A stretch of 64,000 nucleotides of DNA from Hyphomicrobiales bacterium (GCA_017305455.1 JAFKKO010000116.1:39106-103105), one strand, 5' to 3'; shown: positions 18,579 to 30,118, counted from the stretch's first letter. The notes: generated from the letters alone by a model not told the origin. Numbers and translations are program-made.

Positions 18579-20426
18579 TCAATAAACATCCAGTTGATAG
18601 CGATGGTCGCGCTGCAAGCCGCTGAGATAGTCGTGGGCGGCTTCGCGATCGAGGCCGCCTTGGCGCTCGACGATCTCAGTCAGTGCGGCATGCACGTCGG
18701 GTGCGAGATGGGTGGCATCGCCGCAGACATAAAGATGGGCGCCCTCCTCAAGCCAGGCGTAGACATCGCGGCCCTGTTCGCGCAGGCGGTCCTGCACATA
18801 GATTTTCTGCGCGCCGTCGCGCGAGAACGCGACGTCCATGCGGCTGAGCACGCCATCCTTGAGATAGTCCTGCCATTCGATCTGATAGAGGAAGTCACTA
18901 CGGAAATTGCGTTCGCCGAACACCAGCCAGGAGCGGCCATCGGCGCCCCGCGCCTCGCGTTCCTGCAAAAAGGCGCGATAGGGCGCGACGCCGGTGCCGG
19001 CGCCGATCATGATGATCGGCGTGTCGTCCTCGGGCAGGCGGAAATGCGAGTTGGTCTGGATGTACACCGGCAACGTGGAGTCAGGCTCGGCCCGCTGGGC
19101 CAGCTGACCGGAGGCGACGCCCATGCGCGGCAGGCCATTGAGATCGTAGCGCACGGTGCTGACGGTGAGGTGAGCTTCCTCGGGAGAGGCCGCGAGGCTG
19201 GACGCGATCGAATAGAGCCGGGGCTGCAGCGGCCGCAGGCCGGCGACGAAGGTCTGGGCATCGATGCCGGGCGCGCCGAAGCGGCTGACAATGTCGAGCA
19301 CGTGGTTGTTGCGCAGGAACGCGGTGCGAGCCTCGGCCTGATCGGCGCCGCGCAGGCCCTGCAATTCCTTTGCGCCGGTGATGTCGGCCCAGTGCTCGAT
19401 GAAGCGCGGCGTCGCGGCGGTAACCTCGAAGGCGGAGGTCAACGCCTCGCACAGAGAAGTGGTGTGCTGCTTGACCGTGACCGGTGCATCGGCCGACAGC
19501 GCCAGCCGCTCGAGCAGCGCATCGACCACGGCGGGATCGTTCTGCGCCACCACGCCGAGCGCGTCGCCTGGTTCATAAACGAGGCCGGACTCGGCCAGCG
19601 ACAATTCAATGTGGCGGGTTTCCTTGGTGGAGCCGCGTCCGGTCAGCACGATGTTGTCGATCACCGTGGCGGTGAAGGGATTTTTTTTGTCATACGCGAT
19701 CCCCGCCGGTGCGGGCGCGGCTGCCACTTGCGCAGGCGTGGTGGTGGCGAGTTCGGGTTGCAGGGTCGGCTCGGGCGCGAGCCGCTTGACGATGCCGGCG
19801 ATCCAGCTCGGCGCGACCTCTTCATAATCGACATCGCAATCGACGCGCGGCTCGATACGTTGCGCGCCAAGTTCCTCGAAGCGCTGGTCGAGCCGCTTGC
19901 CGGCGCCGCAATATTGCTCGTAGGTGGAATCGCCGAGCGCAAGCACCGCGAAACGCAGGTTCAGCAGTTTCGGTGCCTTGCGGCCTTCGATGAATTCAAA
20001 GAACGACTTGGCCGACTGCGGCGGATCGCCTTCGCCATGGGTGCTGGCGATCAGCAGCACGTCCTGCTCGTCCTTGAGCTTGCGGGTCTTGTAGGCGGCG
20101 ACGTCGCAGACGATGGGATCGAGGCCCTTCTCGCGGGCCGCCTCCGCCAGCGTCTTGGCAAGGCCGGCGCTGTTGCCGGTTTCGGTGGCGTAGAGAATGG
20201 TCAGCGTGCGGGCAGTGACGGGAAGCGCGGCCGGCGCCGTAGTGGCCACATCCGGCACCGGCGAGGAGCGGACCACATCGTCGCTGGTTTGCGTCGAATG
20301 ATTGAGGCCGGCGAAATAGCCGCTCAGCCACAAGGCCTGCCCCGGCTTCAGCGACGTGGCGAGCGTGCTGATCTGCTCCCATTGTTCGATGGTCAGGCCG
20401 GGACCCGCAAATTCGAGCTTGCTCAT
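18579..20426 (-). CDS. cysJ: Sulfite reductase [NADPH] flavoprotein subunit
   Basis: CysJ moves electrons from NADPH through FAD and FMN to CysI. Starting at the ATG at 20426 it is 615 aa: a flavodoxin-like FMN domain (LTILYATETGNSAGLAKTL at about 76-94; THGEGDPPQSAK), a connecting domain, the FAD motif RLYSIASS and the NADPH motif IGAGTGVAPYRAFLQERE, ending YQLDVY. The reading frame stays open upstream to 20669 without a family match; an ATG at 20555 would add 43 residues containing two nearby cysteines. E. coli CysJ is 599 aa, which favours the start used here. Confidence 0.93.
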   Translation of the reverse strand: MSKLEFAGPGLTIEQWEQISTLATSLKPGQALWLSGYFAGLNHSTQTSDDVVRSSPVPDVATTAPAALPVTARTLTILYATETGNSAGLAKTLAEAAREKGLDPIVCDVAAYKTRKLKDEQDVLLIASTHGEGDPPQSAKSFFEFIEGRKAPKLLNLRFAVLALGDSTYEQYCGAGKRLDQRFEELGAQRIEPRVDCDVDYEEVAPSWIAGIVKRLAPEPTLQPELATTTPAQVAAAPAPAGIAYDKKNPFTATVIDNIVLTGRGSTKETRHIELSLAESGLVYEPGDALGVVAQNDPAVVDALLERLALSADAPVTVKQHTTSLCEALTSAFEVTAATPRFIEHWADITGAKELQGLRGADQAEARTAFLRNNHVLDIVSRFGAPGIDAQTFVAGLRPLQPRLYSIASSLAASPEEAHLTVSTVRYDLNGLPRMGVASGQLAQRAEPDSTLPVYIQTNSHFRLPEDDTPIIMIGAGTGVAPYRAFLQEREARGADGRSWLVFGERNFRSDFLYQIEWQDYLKDGVLSRMDVAFSRDGAQKIYVQDRLREQGRDVYAWLEEGAHLYVCGDATHLAPDVHAALTEIVERQGGLDREAAHDYLSGLQRDHRYQLDVY

Positions 20427-20722
20427 CGTGTTCGTGTCCGTGCTGCGAAAACCTCGCGCCGGTCGGGTCGCGCAGGTTCCGCAAAGGCCGTGAAAGGCGC
20501 GGCCACCATCTGCGTCAACGGCCGTCGGCGGCGTTGGGTGCAGGAGAGAAGTCATTGATATAGCGGGTAAATGCGCATTTTTAGCCGAGTTCGGCAAATA
20601 AGATGGTTTTGCCAAAAAGCCGCGCACGCGCGCAGGTTTTGTCCTGCGCGCGTCAGGAAGCGGAGCCAAAAATTACGGACCCGTTCCGGTCGTTGAAATG
20701 GGCATCGTGCACCGATCGCCGC
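20427..20722 (-). promoter_or_regulatory. Presumed promoter/leader region of cysJIB-type operon
   Basis: This 296-bp gap between the end of ggt and cysJ should hold the promoter of the sulfur operon. A perfect 12-bp palindrome GCCGA-AC-TCGGC lies at 20584-20595 in an A/T-richer stretch and is a candidate operator. The frame of cysJ is open through most of the region, with an ATG at 20555. I find no convincing -35/-10 pair. Confidence 0.35.
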
Positions 20723-22468
20723 TCAGTAACCCGAAGCGGTCGCGCCGCGCGTGCGCGGATCGGGCGCGCCGAGCCAGCCGCGCGCGCTCGCGGCGATCGA
20801 ATTGGCCGAGGTCTGGCCGAGCGGGGTTGCGATGTGGTGGCCGCGCTTGCGCAGGGCGTCGAGGATCGCGTCGGAAAATCCGGCTTCGACCCGTACCTCG
20901 TCCGGCCGCCATTGATGATGCAGCCGCGGCGCGGCCACCGCCTGTGCGACATCCATCCGGTGGTCGAGCACGTTGACGATCACCTGCAGCACGGTGGAGA
21001 TGATGCGGCTGCCGCCGGGCGAACCGGTGACCAGCACCACCCTGCCGTTCTTCAAAACGATGGTCGGCGTCATCGACGACAGCGGCCGTTTGCCCGGGCC
21101 GGGCAGGTTGGCCTCAAAACCGACCAGACCATAGGCGTTCGATGCGCCCGGCGCGGCGGTGAAATCGTCGAGCTCGTTGTTGAGCAACACGCCGGTGCCT
21201 TCGGCGACAAGGCCGACGCCGTAACTGAAATTGAGCGTGTAGGTGTTGCTGACGGCGTTGCCGTCACGATCGACCACCGAGTAGTGCGTGGTGTTGGTGC
21301 CCTCGTGCTGTGGCGCGCCCGAGAACAGCGCGGCCCACGGCGTCGCGTTGGCGGGATCGATGCTGGCCCGCTGTTTCGCGGCATAATCTTTCGAGAGCAG
21401 TTGCGTCACCGGCGCGTTGACGAAGGCCGGATCGCCGAGATAGCGCGCGCGATCGGCATAGCCGCGCTTCATCGCTTCGATCAGAAGATGCAGCGTGTCG
21501 ACGGAACGCGGCGGCATCTGGCGCAGCTTGAACCCTTCGAGAATGTTCAGCGTCTCCAGCAGCACGACGCCGCCGGAGGACGGCAGCGGCATCGAGACGA
21601 TGTCATAGCCGCGATAGCGGCCCCGCACCGGCGTGCGTTCGACTGGCTTGTAGGCTTTCAGATCGTCTGCCGTGATCAGGCCGCCGGCCGCGCGGATGCC
21701 GGCGGACAGCCGTTCGGCGATCTCGCCTTCATAGAAGCCGCGCGGACCTTGCGCCGCGATCGCCTCCAGCGTGGCGGCCAGATCGCTCTGGATCAGCCGG
21801 TCGCCTTCGCGCAGCGCACTGCCGTCGGGACGGGAGAAGATCTTGCGGCTTGTCTCCCAGCGCGCCAGCCGCTTGTGCCAGCCCGGCAGCGTGTCGGCGA
21901 TATCGTCGCTGACGATGAAGCCGTCGCGCGCCAGCGTGATGGCGGGTGCGAGCAGTTCGCGCAGCGTGAATTTCCCCGAGCCGTATTTCTCCAGCGCCAG
22001 CGCAAGCCCCGCCACGGTGCCGGGCACGCCGATGCCGAGCGCCTGATCGCGCGACTTCGCGGCGTCCGGCTTGCCGTCGGCGCCAAGGAACATCTCGCGC
22101 GTCGCGGCGGCGGGCGCGGTCTCGCGGTAGTCCAGCGCGATGTCGCGTCTGGTTTTGGCGAGGTGGATCACCATGAAGCCGCCGCCGCCGATATTGCCGG
22201 CGCGCGGATAGGTCACCGCCATGGCAAAACCGGTGGCTACCGCGGCGTCGATGGCGTTGCCGCCGCGCCTGAGAATGCCCGCGCCGATGTCCGCCGCGAG
22301 CTTCTCCTGCGCCACCACCATGCCGTGCCGGGCGGCGACCGGCGCGATGGTTTCAAGTCTGGGCGGCGCGTAGGGCGTTGCGCGGAAGTCCTGCGCCACA
22401 GCGCCATGAAGGCCGATCAGGCCGGCGACCACGATCAGAAGCGCGCGCATCGTGCCCGATCGTCTCAT
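20723..22468 (-). CDS. ggt: Gamma-glutamyltransferase (glutathione hydrolase)
   Basis: This exported 581-aa Ntn-hydrolase cuts gamma-glutamyl bonds such as that of glutathione. A signal peptide is visible at about 1-25 (RALLIVVAGLIGLHGAVAQ). After GGNAIDAAVATGFAMAVTYP and GGGGFMVIHL comes the autoprocessing site GTNTTHYSVVD, where Thr393 would become the N-terminal nucleophile of the small subunit. The oxyanion motif MPLPSSGG(V) and the C-terminal TGSPGGSRIISTV are present. The ATG at 22468 has CGGAG 7 nt upstream. It lies upstream of cysJ on the same strand, separated by about 300 bp; a joint role in thiol scavenging is possible. Confidence 0.95.
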   Translation of the reverse strand: MRRSGTMRALLIVVAGLIGLHGAVAQDFRATPYAPPRLETIAPVAARHGMVVAQEKLAADIGAGILRRGGNAIDAAVATGFAMAVTYPRAGNIGGGGFMVIHLAKTRRDIALDYRETAPAAATREMFLGADGKPDAAKSRDQALGIGVPGTVAGLALALEKYGSGKFTLRELLAPAITLARDGFIVSDDIADTLPGWHKRLARWETSRKIFSRPDGSALREGDRLIQSDLAATLEAIAAQGPRGFYEGEIAERLSAGIRAAGGLITADDLKAYKPVERTPVRGRYRGYDIVSMPLPSSGGVVLLETLNILEGFKLRQMPPRSVDTLHLLIEAMKRGYADRARYLGDPAFVNAPVTQLLSKDYAAKQRASIDPANATPWAALFSGAPQHEGTNTTHYSVVDRDGNAVSNTYTLNFSYGVGLVAEGTGVLLNNELDDFTAAPGASNAYGLVGFEANLPGPGKRPLSSMTPTIVLKNGRVVLVTGSPGGSRIISTVLQVIVNVLDHRMDVAQAVAAPRLHHQWRPDEVRVEAGFSDAILDALRKRGHHIATPLGQTSANSIAASARGWLGAPDPRTRGATASGY

Positions 22469-22591
22469 CGGCTGCTCCGGACCATCGAATGGGGTGTCAA
22501 ATTCCGTTCGCCCAAATTCGTTCGCTCTTGTGGGATTGTTCTATAAGCGGATACCAAGCATCAGGCTATCTGCTCCCGTGATTGGGCGAGA

Positions 22592-24024
22592 ATGAGAATG
22601 ACGTCGAACCTGGCACATGACCTTGTCGTGAACGAGCCGGCCGAAGCGGTGCAGAGTGCCTATCCGCCACGCTCGGCCGTGATCGGCTGGGTGCTGTTCG
22701 ACTGGGCGGCGCAGCCTTATTTCACGCTGATCACGACCTTCGTGTTCGCGCCGTATTTCGCGACCCATGTCGCGCCCGATCCGGCCACCGGACAATCGCT
22801 GTGGGGGTTCGCAACGGCGGCGGCCGGGCTGATCATTGCATTGCTCTCGCCGGTGCTGGGCGCCATCGCCGACGCCGGCGGGAGGCGCAAGCCGTGGATC
22901 GCGGCGTTCGGCACGCTGCTGGTGATCGGTTCCACGCTGCTGTGGCTCGGCCGGCCCGGCGATCCCAATATCATTCTGCCGGTGTTGCTGGCGTTCGGCC
23001 TCGCCACTATCGGCGCGGAATTCGCCACGGTGTTCAACAACGCGATGATGCCGACACTGGTGCCGCCGGAAAAGCTCGGCCGTCTGTCGGGCACCGGCTG
23101 GGCCACCGGTTATATCGGCGGCATCGTCAGTCTCGTTCTGGTGCTGGGTTTTCTCGCCGCCAATGTCGAGACCGACAAGACCTTGCTCGGCTTCTCGCCG
23201 TTGTTCGGTCTCGACCCGGCCACGCATCAGGGCGACCGCATCACCGGGCCACTGACCGGTCTGTGGTTCGTCATCTTCGTGCTCCCGATGTTCTTGCTGA
23301 CGCCGGATCACGCCGCCAAGACGCCTGCGCTCGGCGCGGTGCGCGAGGGCCTGCGCGAATTGCGCGAGACTCTGGCATCGCTGCCGCGGCGTCCGGTGAT
23401 GGCGACGTTCCTGATCGCCAACATGGTCTATACCGATGCGCTGATCGCGCTGTTCGCGTTCGGCGGCATCTATGCCGCCGGCACGTTCGGCTGGCAGACC
23501 ATCCAGATCGGCAGTTTCGGCATTCTGCTCGCCTGTTCCGGCACGATCGGCGCATGGCTCGGCGGCAAGCTTGACGATCGCTTCGGCCCGAAGACGGTGA
23601 TTACCGGCAGCATGCTGATCCTGCTCACTGCGATCATTCTCATTCTGTCGATCGACCGCGAGACCCTGCTGTTCGTCATCAAGGTCGCGCCGCCGGAGCC
23701 GGGCGAAGGGTTGTTCGCCGCGCCAGCCGAGCAGGCTTATCTGGCGCTCGGTTTCTTCATCGGCCTTGCCGCCGGTCCGTTGCAGGCGGCGTCGCGTACG
23801 CTGCTGGTGCGCCTCGCGCCGCGCGAGCGCATCACGCAATATTTCGGCCTGTTCGCGCTCTCGGGCAAGGTGACGTCGTTCCTTGCGCCGCTGGTGGTCG
23901 GCATCGTCACCGCGCTCACATCCAGCCAGAAGGCCGGCATGGCGATGCTGATCGTCTTCTTCCTTGCCGGCCTGATGTTGCTGTCGCGGGTGCAGGACCC
24001 GACACGCCGCGGAAAGAGCGGTCT

Positions 24025-24028
<4 letters not shown>
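22592..24028 (+). CDS. MFS transporter, UMF1/Atg22-like family
   Basis: This 478-aa inner-membrane protein has about twelve hydrophobic helices. [21 protein letters not shown] opens the first helix and is characteristic of the UMF1 family related to vacuolar Atg22 effluxers; [13 protein letters not shown] is the MFS loop 2-3 motif and [11 protein letters not shown] the equivalent in the second half. A loop of about 60 residues ([20 protein letters not shown]) splits the bundle. The substrate is unknown; amino-acid export has been suggested for relatives. Its 3' end overlaps purH by 4 bp, convergent. Confidence 0.85.
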
Positions 24029-25617
<1,589 letters not shown>

Positions 25618-25750
25618 GAAGGCAGTCCGGTTGTGAGAGGCCTACGCGCTAGCACGAATTGCCGCCGCGCAAAACCGGACAGTTGACTTAAAAACACCAT
25701 CCCGAACGGTATGAAACGCCTTTCGCGAAAGATCGTGCGGGATCACGAAG

Positions 25751-27502
25751 CTAAAGCGGCAATTCCGGCTCGCGCCGCGCCTCGCGCCGGGCAGCGGTGA
25801 CCGAGGGCGAGGCCGTGGAGCGGGAAAAGCTCCAGCGGATGGTGGCGACCTGCCGGGCCTGCTGGCGGATCACGATCTGCGAGGTGCGGCGCGGGCCGTC
25901 GAAGCCGGCAAGAAAGACGCTGTCTTCAAGCTCCACCTTTTCCTCTGGCGCCTCGAAGGTCCAGACCTCGCGGTTCGGCAGCACCAGCATCACGCCATGG
26001 CCGTCGCTGAGCCGGCTTGCTTTGATCGCGGGATGCAGATGAAAACGCAGCGCGTAGTCGTCGGCGCCGCGAAACGCCGCCCCGTGGACCTTGGCGAGGG
26101 TATCCTCGCCGTCGAGCCGGGTGCCGTCGTTTGAGAGCATCAGGATTCGCCGGTGGGTGACGTTGAACGGCTTGAGATAGCCGTCATGCGACGCGGTCAG
26201 GATCATGCCGTCCGCAGTCGCCTCGCGGTAGGACTCGACATGTTTGGGCCCGCCGACGATCGGCGCGCCCTGCAGCAGCTTCTTCACCGCCGACAGTTCG
26301 ACGAACTGGCACGACGATGTTTCATCGTAAGTGAGCGTCGAATGCGCCGCGGTGCTGCGTGCGAAGCCGCGCCAGCTCTCACGGCCGGTCGCGGGAATTC
26401 CGCAATTGACCACGATGCGATTGGTGCCGGACGACAGCTCGAAAGCGAGGCAACCGGCATGGGCCTCGTGGCTGACATGCGGGGGCGGCGGCGGGCCGGT
26501 ATCGACGATCACGGTGCTGGGGCCGGCGTCGAGCCGTTGATAGCCGGTGTGCGGCATATGCGCCATCGGCGTGCCGTGGGCGTCGTCATAGGCGAGCAGC
26601 GTCGCCACCACGCCGGACGGCGTCGCGCTCATGCCGTTGAACAGCGCGAAGCTGCCGTCGCCGTGGCGGAAGAAGCGCATCATCGGCATGATGCGATCGA
26701 CCGCGTTGAGCAGCGCCGGCGGCGGCGCGATGTTGCGCGCGGCGAAGGTCTGGCGCAGCGGCAACAGATCGAGCAGCAATTCGATCAGCGCGCCGGGATT
26801 GCGCGAGATGTGCCCGCCGTCGGGCAGGATCTGGCGCTGCAATTCATCGGACAAGCGCCGCGTCGCCCCGCGGATGTGCTTGGCCTGATTGGCGAGGCAG
26901 AGCGAGGCATAGCACAGCGCGATCAGCACCTGCAGCCGCGCCACGCCGTCGGGAATGTCGAGCATGGTGTAGCGCAGGTAGCGGATCTCGCGCGTCATGT
27001 GGCGCAGGAAGCGGCGGTAGAACCGGCTGTCGGCATCGTTGAGCACCAGCGGCGCCTGCGACAGGAACGAGATCACCCGCCGCGCCAGCACGTCGGGACG
27101 GCGGCTGAGCGGATTGCGGCGGCGCGCGCCCGACAGCCAGTCGTCAAGCAGCGCACGGGCGTTGGCGCGGGTAATTGCCGAATCGGCGGCGCGCAGATGG
27201 CGCAGCCAGCCGAAGCCGAGCAGGGCGGCTTCCCAGTCCTCCGAGGGCGGGGCGAGATCGAACACCGAGCGGCCATGGCAGGTGACGATCTTGCCGGCGA
27301 AGACGAAGCGGCCGGAATAGATCTCGGCGGCGCGGGTCGCATCGGTGATACGCAGGTCGTGCGGCGCGATCAGCAGGCGGTCGGTGCGGCCGGGCCAGAA
27401 CCGCGACAGCGCCACTGAATTGCTGCTGGCGCGCGCCATCACGCTGCGCGCGGCGCGGCCCAGCAGAAGTCCGGAGATACGTCTTTGTCCAGCGACCGAC
27501 AC
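25751..27502 (-). CDS. Heparinase II/III family protein
   Basis: This protein of about 583 aa has an N-terminal alpha-barrel and a C-terminal beta-sandwich like heparinase II/III-type polysaccharide lyases. Recognisable parts are the Arg/Trp-rich barrel (RRNPLSRRPDVLARRVISFL, ILPDGGHISRNPGALIELL), SHEAHAGCLAFELSSG, STAAHSTLTYDETSSC and RRILMLSNDGTRLDGED. The polymer cut is unknown. The start is a GTG at 27502, with an ATG at 27439 as alternative. Lying beside rsmB and purH rather than polysaccharide genes, it may act on a cell-envelope glycan. Confidence 0.85.
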   Translation of the reverse strand: MSVAGQRRISGLLLGRAARSVMARASSNSVALSRFWPGRTDRLLIAPHDLRITDATRAAEIYSGRFVFAGKIVTCHGRSVFDLAPPSEDWEAALLGFGWLRHLRAADSAITRANARALLDDWLSGARRRNPLSRRPDVLARRVISFLSQAPLVLNDADSRFYRRFLRHMTREIRYLRYTMLDIPDGVARLQVLIALCYASLCLANQAKHIRGATRRLSDELQRQILPDGGHISRNPGALIELLLDLLPLRQTFAARNIAPPPALLNAVDRIMPMMRFFRHGDGSFALFNGMSATPSGVVATLLAYDDAHGTPMAHMPHTGYQRLDAGPSTVIVDTGPPPPPHVSHEAHAGCLAFELSSGTNRIVVNCGIPATGRESWRGFARSTAAHSTLTYDETSSCQFVELSAVKKLLQGAPIVGGPKHVESYREATADGMILTASHDGYLKPFNVTHRRILMLSNDGTRLDGEDTLAKVHGAAFRGADDYALRFHLHPAIKASRLSDGHGVMLVLPNREVWTFEAPEEKVELEDSVFLAGFDGPRRTSQIVIRQQARQVATIRWSFSRSTASPSVTAARREARREPELPL

Positions 27503-27624
27503 GCGCGCCTTGAGGTGAGAAGGGAATCCTGTCTCATCCTTTTAGTCTGGAAAAGCCGGCAAGGCACTATTTTGGGCCGGACCGTGACCGGCCTGTTGAT
27601 GGTTCTGGGTTCGCCGTCGAAACG

Positions 27625-28965
27625 TCACGCCCGGATCAGCCTGGCGGCATAGAAACCGTCGAGGCCGCCGAGCTTTGGGTCGGCATGGGGCAGGAAACAG
27701 GGCAAGGTGCGCAGATCGCCGTTGGACGTGATCAGTTCCGACAGGCCGGCGACCTCGCTGGCCTCGATTGGCCGGCGTTTCACGCTCGAATCGGCGTCGA
27801 GCAGCGCGGCGATGGCCTGCTCGCCTTCCTCGGGCTCGAGCGAACAGGTGCAGTACACCAGCGTGCCGCCGGGTTTGAGCAGGGACACGCTCTTTTGCAG
27901 CAGGCGGCGCTGCAAGGTGGAGAGCGCGCCGATGTCGCTCTCGCTCTTCAACCAGGCTACGTCGGGATGGCGGCGGATGGTGCCGGTAGCGGTACACGGC
28001 GCATCGAGCAGGATGGCATCGAACGGTCCGCCCTCCCATTCGGTGGCGTCCGCGACCACGGCGGTCGCCCCGAGTGCAAGACGCGAGAAATTGTCTTTGA
28101 GGCGGGCAATGCGCGCCGGCGACCGATCGATCGCGGTGACGCGGGCATCGGCGAGCGCGAGCTGCGCGGTCTTGCCGCCCGGCGCGGCGCACAGATCGGC
28201 AACATCCTTGCCGGCGATATCGCCGAGCAGGCGCGCCGGCAGCGCAGCGGCGGCATCCTGCACCCACCATTGGCCTTCGCTGAAGCCGGGCAGCATCGCG
28301 ACCGATCCCTGCAGCGGTGTGCGGACGGTGCCGAGCGTCAGGACCTCGCCATGCAGCCGGCTCGCCCAGCTTTGCGGATCGGATTTCACCGTGAGATCGA
28401 GCGGCGGTTCATGCACGATGGCGGCGGCCATCGCCCGCGCATTGTCCTCGCCGTAATGAGCCACCCAGCGCGCGACCAGCCAGGGCGGCAAGTCCAGCAT
28501 TTTGTCCGCGGCTTCGGCGATCAGCGGCTGGCCCTCGCGGGCGCAACGCCGCAGCACCGCGTTGACGAGCCCGGCATATTTCGCCGCGCGCCGGTCCGCC
28601 TGCACCAGACGCACCGACAGATCGACAGCCGCGTGGTCGGGCACGTCCATCCAGAGAATCTGCGCGGCCCCGATCAGAAGCGCGCTTTGCGCACGCGGCG
28701 CGTCGGTCGGGATACCGCGGTCGAGCAGGCGCGACAGCAGATGTCCGAGCATGCCGAGGCGGCGCAGAATGGTGGCGACGAGCCGGCGCATCAGCGCGCG
28801 GTCGCGATCCGACAGGGTCTTCAGGCCGGGATGCGCGGCAGCGCCTTCGAGCTGGTCATCGAGCGTCCGGCGCTTGTGCAGAACGCCGTCGAGAATGTCG
28901 GCGGCGATCCGACGCGCGGCGAGGCCGGGCACCTCTGGCGGCGGGACGAAACGTGAGGGCTTCAT
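27625..28965 (-). CDS. rsmB: RsmB-type rRNA/RNA (cytosine-C5) methyltransferase
   Basis: This 446-aa SAM enzyme methylates cytosine in RNA; RsmB acts on 16S rRNA C967. An N-terminal NusB-like RNA-binding domain (ARRIAADILDGVLHKRRTLD, VDLSVRLVQADRRAAKYAGLVN) precedes the Rossmann methyltransferase with the SAM motif VADLCAAPGGKTAQLA, LLDAPCTATGTIRRHPDV (one catalytic Cys) and VYCTCSLEPEEGEQ (the second Cys). The ATG at 28965 (MKPSRFVPPP) is taken; upstream residues in frame are unlike the family. RNA target by homology. Confidence 0.92.
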   Translation of the reverse strand: MKPSRFVPPPEVPGLAARRIAADILDGVLHKRRTLDDQLEGAAAHPGLKTLSDRDRALMRRLVATILRRLGMLGHLLSRLLDRGIPTDAPRAQSALLIGAAQILWMDVPDHAAVDLSVRLVQADRRAAKYAGLVNAVLRRCAREGQPLIAEAADKMLDLPPWLVARWVAHYGEDNARAMAAAIVHEPPLDLTVKSDPQSWASRLHGEVLTLGTVRTPLQGSVAMLPGFSEGQWWVQDAAAALPARLLGDIAGKDVADLCAAPGGKTAQLALADARVTAIDRSPARIARLKDNFSRLALGATAVVADATEWEGGPFDAILLDAPCTATGTIRRHPDVAWLKSESDIGALSTLQRRLLQKSVSLLKPGGTLVYCTCSLEPEEGEQAIAALLDADSSVKRRPIEASEVAGLSELITSNGDLRTLPCFLPHADPKLGGLDGFYAARLIRA

Positions 28966-29187
28966 CAGAAACAAACATCCCGGAATGGATAACAAAAAAG
29001 CGACGGCGTCGCGGCGAGACTCCGACTCGTGACACGCGAATATGCCAAATGTAAGAATCCGTCTTCCTTGCATGAGGCGATGGAAATGAGCCAGCCGGGA
29101 TCGATGTTTTTCTGCGTCAATTCACAACCGGCCTGTGGATCGCGATCGCATTCGGTACGATGATCCGGCTTCAAGGAGTGTTTTGCG

Positions 29188-29430
29188 ATGACAGACCATT
29201 TGCCGCCTCGGAAATCCGGGCCGGCCGATTCTCCGGCGGGTGCGGCTGCGATCCCGCGCCAGCCGTTGCCGCTGGCGGCACAGCGCGCGCTTGCGGAAGC
29301 CGAGGCGCGCCGGGTTGCCGCCCGCGAAAGCGAAGGCCGGCCGCCGGCGAAGGAGATTGCCGGGCCGGAGGGCCCGGAGCCGACCCGCTATGGCGACTGG
29401 GAGAAGAAAGGCATCGCTTCGGATTTTTAG
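29188..29430 (+). CDS. SDHAF4 homologue (DUF1674), succinate dehydrogenase assembly factor
   Basis: This 80-aa protein ends with the SDHAF4/Sdh8 signature GPEPTRYGDWEKKGIASDF, nearly the same as mitochondrial proteins that bind flavinylated SdhA and protect it until it joins SdhB. The first 45 residues are Pro/Ala-rich and probably disordered. AAGGAG lies at good distance from the ATG at 29188. The succinate dehydrogenase genes themselves are 32 kb away at the right edge. Function by homology. Confidence 0.9.
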   Translation: MTDHLPPRKSGPADSPAGAAAIPRQPLPLAAQRALAEAEARRVAARESEGRPPAKEIAGPEGPEPTRYGDWEKKGIASDF

Positions 29431-29503
29431 TTTTTCCGGGTTTTCGGAAGAACAACCGTAGATTGTGCTTGCCTTCACAAGGGAGTCGGGCTTATCTAGG
29501 TAT

Positions 29504-30118
29504 ATGTTCCTAGAACAAGCCAGTCATGCCGCTATTTTGCGCGGAGGTGCGTACGGCTTCGGGCGTGCGCCATGGCTGCTCGGCCTGGTGTTTGTCGCCG
29601 GTCTTGCGCTCGGCTCGCTGCTGCCCTGGCAGGCGTTTTCGCCCGCGTCCGGGCCCGGTGCGGGAGGGCGTCAAACGCCATCGCCATCCGTCCCCGTGAT
29701 GATGGACGAGGCGCCGCGTCCCTTGGCGCGACGCGGACCGGATGCCGTTTTGCGCCAGCCGGCCGAGGTGCTGCGCGTGGTTGACGGCGACACCTTCGAG
29801 GCGCGGGTCCGGCTCTGGCCGGGACTGGAGATGACGACACGGGTGCGGCTGCGCGGCATCGATGCGCCGGAATTGAAATCGGCCTGCGCGGATGAGTTCG
29901 ACCGCGCGCAAGTAGCGCGTCAGGCGCTGGAGGCCTTGCTGGCTGAGGGCCCCGTCGCGATCTTCAATATCGGTCCCGACAAATATCACGGCCGGGTCGT
30001 TGCCGATGCGCAGACGCCGCGGACGCCGGACGTGTCGGCGGCATTGCTCGCAGCGGGTCACGCGCGGCCCTATCAGGGCGGACGTCGCGGCGGCTGGTGT
30101 GCGCTCGCAAGTCGCTAG
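29504..30118 (+). CDS. Membrane-anchored thermonuclease-like (SNase) protein
   Basis: This 204-aa protein has one hydrophobic segment at about 24-43 (PWLLGLVFVAGLALGSLLPW) that would anchor it with the nuclease domain in the periplasm. The SNase OB-fold follows: VLRVVDGDTFEARV (Asp94 and Asp96 as Ca2+ ligands), TRVRLRGIDAPEL (catalytic-Arg region) and DKYHGRVVAD. The usual second Glu/Arg pair near the end is less clear. The ATG at 29504 is close to AGG; a GTG at 29465 is in frame. It follows the SDHAF4 homologue after 73 bp. Whether it cuts DNA or RNA is unknown. Confidence 0.8.
   Translation: MFLEQASHAAILRGGAYGFGRAPWLLGLVFVAGLALGSLLPWQAFSPASGPGAGGRQTPSPSVPVMMDEAPRPLARRGPDAVLRQPAEVLRVVDGDTFEARVRLWPGLEMTTRVRLRGIDAPELKSACADEFDRAQVARQALEALLAEGPVAIFNIGPDKYHGRVVADAQTPRTPDVSAALLAAGHARPYQGGRRGGWCALASR

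Noticed and set aside
20427-20669. cysJ start at 20669 (696 aa)
   Set aside because: The extra N-terminus has no match to the family, and length favours 20426.
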